From Siderastrea siderea (lineage: Eukaryota > Cnidaria > Anthozoa > Scleractinia > Rhizangiidae): a stretch of 64,000 bases of DNA. The first letter of the stretch is position 1. Each line of letters opens with the position of its first letter. Positions 61,945 through 64,000 of this stretch are shown piece after piece. The notes under the pieces are model-generated. The model was not told where the DNA came from and searched no databases. It was given only the letters and a program-made list of their open reading frames with translations. Position numbers and translations under genes: made by a program. The stretch spans positions 2,426,701 to 2,490,700 of the forward strand of contig OZ034975.1 in NCBI GenBank assembly GCA_964030785.1, in the 5' to 3' direction.

Positions 61945-63508
61945 TAGCTTTTGGTCTGTAAATTTAATTTTTGGAGTTAAATATTTGTCTTAGCTTCATG
62001 TAGAATGCTAGCTAATTAACCAATCGAATATCAAGAATTAAACTCGTTATTAGCTGGTGCAGAAGTCTGCTCACTAGTTTGCACTGCTGTCAGACTTTGA
62101 TGAGTCGTATAAATGAGCCTATTTGAGAACTGTAACATTACCTATAAGAAGTGACTAACAACACGTTGTTAGTCACTTATCAACTGGCTACAACACGTTG
62201 TTAGTCACTTATCAACTGGCTACTTCTTTTTCATAAGCCGGAGAAGAACATCAGAGAGCAATTTATCAAGCACCACCCTAAGTTCCATGCTACAAACACT
62301 TTGACAGCACATTTCTACAACAAATCTCTGGGGTAATAAAGGACAGTCAAAATTTACAAATAATCACCCAAAGACAAGGCTAGGTCGGTCTGAGACGTTT
62401 ATAGAGGCCATTAATTCTCCCAGATTATCTTAAAGGATAATAAAGTGGTGGATTGGACAAGTAAACAAAATTTTCATAAGCGTTTTTCTGGTTACCATGT
62501 GCTCATTTTATCTACATGAAGAAAAGGGATCCAAAGCGTATTTGCCGACATGTGCTCTAGTGAAACGGTCAGATCTTGAACATCTTCGCGTTTCAGATCG
62601 CCCACTCCAACAACTTTTAACATTGCACATGTATTTTGCTCATTTTATCTACATGAAGAAAAGGGATCCAAAAATTCATTCAGAACAACAGAGTTCTAAG
62701 AGAAGGGGAACCATCAACAGGCACCACACCCAATATTCCACGCGTTCTCTATCTTGCGTCGTTACGCGAGATAGGGGACGCGTGGGGACGTGAGATCGGG
62801 GACGCGAGGACGCGAGATCAGGGAAGCGGGGACCAAAGAGCGGGGACATGGGGAGGTGAGATCGGGCAAGCAGGGACGTAAAATCGGGGATGCGGGTTAT
62901 ATAGCAGAAAAGCGGGAAAGGTGGCTGTAAATAGATCGAAAAAGCTCATTTCTTCCAAAACAACGGCGCAAACATCGGCTATTTTCCTATCAAACCGCAT
63001 AGACCTGGTAATCACGGAAAATACAAATTTACTTCCTCTTGGAACAAAGTTTTGTCGGGCATCCCTGAGAAATAAATCAGTCTGAACCTTATGTCTTTAT
63101 AGTGTCTTGCACGTTTGTTTTGGATTGTCGCCCCGTCAAACGGGAAAGTTCCTTTTAAAACTTAGCGGCCAACACAACAGTGAACAAAATAAATTATAAA
63201 GAGACTGGTCAGAAGAAAATGCTGCAATGTGGAAAATAACATGGCCAATCGAAGAACAGAGAGGAGAGCTGACTTTGTTGGTAATTTCCCAGGAGAACTT
63301 CGGAGGAGAAAAGAAAACATAAAAATTTCACAGGAAATCTGTTATAAACTCCAGAGAAATGTCATTAACTTTATTTCTCTTCACACATTTTGGGTTCGGT
63401 GGATTGAAAATCTTAGTGAACACAGTTTAAACTAGAATTATGTGTAGATCATCGCAGTGAAGGTGTTTCAACCTAAGCGGTTGAAAAGAAGAAACCTGAA
63501 AAAATTCC
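61945..63508. other. Repeats and filler DNA
   Basis: 62163-62222 is a two-unit tandem of AACACGTTGTTAGTCACTTA plus TCAACTGGCTAC. 62536-62637 is a displaced copy of exon sequence from the gene at 61060-61709, lying between 35-bp direct repeats (62501-62535, 62638-62672). 62750-62900 is GGGACGCG-type low complexity. No gene. Confidence 0.5.
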
Positions 63509-63576
63509 GGCTTGAATGGGAACCCATGACCTCTGCGATACCGGTGCAGCGCTCTAACCAACTGAGCTATCAAGCC
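63509..63576 (-). tRNA. Degenerate tRNA-like sequence (tRNA-derived repeat)
   Basis: On the minus strand the acceptor arms GGCTTGA/TCAAGCC, a D arm with TAGCTCAGTTGG (A box) and an anticodon-like arm CTGC-ACCGGTATC-GCAG are present, but the T arm is shortened (ATGGGTTCCCAT, missing the GAATCC of a B box). Position 33 is not T. It is likely a SINE head or pseudogene rather than a working tRNA. Confidence 0.55.
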
Positions 63577-63631
63577 AACTGGGAGCTGGTCAAGTGAGAG
63601 TTCGTATTTATCCCGTAGATGGAGAATGAAT

Positions 63632-63885
63632 GAACATTAATATATGAAATTCATATATTTGAACTGCAGATAAAGGAACAATTATATGTAGATCATCGCA
63701 GTGAAGGTTTTTCAACCTAAGCGGTTAAAACCTGAAAAAATTCAGGCTTGAACGCTGTTCAAGCCTGAATTTTTTCAGGTTTCTTCTTTTGAACCGCTTA
63801 GGTCGAAACACCTTAACTGCGATGATCTACGTATAATTCTATCTTTATGCGCAGTTCAAATATATGAATTTCATAATTAATGTTC
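63632..63885. repeat. 254-bp imperfect palindrome next to the tRNA-like sequence
   Basis: Arms centred at about 63755 (GGCTTGAA-CGCTG-TTCAAGCC) extend through GTAGATCATCGCAGTGAAGG to GAACATTAATATATGAAATT and complement. The left arm is repeated directly at about 63440-63515, so the tRNA-like unit and the palindrome belong to one repeat family. Confidence 0.75.
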
Positions 63886-64000
63886 GCAGTTTAAACTCTA
63901 AAGAAGTCCGGAAAGGTATTTTTGATTGGCAGGTCTATCCGGATTGATAGGAAAATAGCCCATGTTTGTGCTGTTTCGTTGAAAGAAATCAGCTTTTGGA

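Noticed and set aside
63509..63576. A functional tRNA gene
   Set aside because: The T arm is shortened, the B box is broken and position 33 is not T.

Overview
The window looks like the nuclear genome of an anthozoan, most likely a stony coral. Host genes are split into short exons with GT-AG (once GC-AG) introns. The host part is dense in short non-autonomous DNA transposons and also carries LINE and Penelope-like debris, and the first 18.8 kb is a large virus-like transposon. The species cannot be read from sequence alone.

Positions 1-18756 hold an almost complete Polinton/Maverick (adintovirus-like) element with 343-bp terminal inverted repeats. In order it carries: a TIR-anchored ORF, a VLTF3-like zinc-ribbon transcription factor, two paralogous two-membrane-helix proteins, a collagen-repeat fibre protein, an FtsK/HerA packaging ATPase (these four on the minus strand), a PPxY-motif protein, the penton (single jelly roll), four small virion proteins, the double-jelly-roll major capsid protein, an adenain-type protease, a parvovirus-like phospholipase A2 protein, an integrase with a C-terminal chromodomain, a DUF5754-like protein, an AT-hook/zinc-finger protein, a small Cys-rich protein and protein-primed DNA polymerase B. 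A second TIR-anchored ORF mirrors the first. The virion genes share a TCTAA...ATATA-ATG promoter and the replication genes share an ATACTATAGTAT palindrome next to the ATG, which suggests late and early classes. Several genes are broken: frameshifts in MCP, PLA2 and integrase, an in-frame stop in the PPxY gene, a GTG in place of a start codon, and a 1.4-kb insertion that splits the penton promoter. This copy is therefore probably decaying, although many lesions sit in homopolymers and could be assembly errors.

Positions 18757-64000 are host DNA. Its main genes are a local family of EAR (EPTP) beta-propeller proteins. Phase-compatible exons at 38.5 or 41.7, 45.6, 46.3, 47.5, 48.2 and 51.1 kb predict a type II membrane protein with a coiled-coil stalk, one EGF domain and seven EAR repeats. 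A related secreted version (exons at 29.9 and 33.1 kb) has an in-frame stop, and a third copy (58.6 kb) is a fragment interrupted by a hAT insertion. Near the right end is a broken Crypton-derived (ZMYM/QRICH1-type, DUF3504-like) gene. The rest is transposon debris (hAT, Tigger-like, other MITEs, LINE and PLE remnants with a hammerhead-type motif), a 1.3-kb tandem satellite, microsatellites, palindromes and a tRNA-derived repeat.
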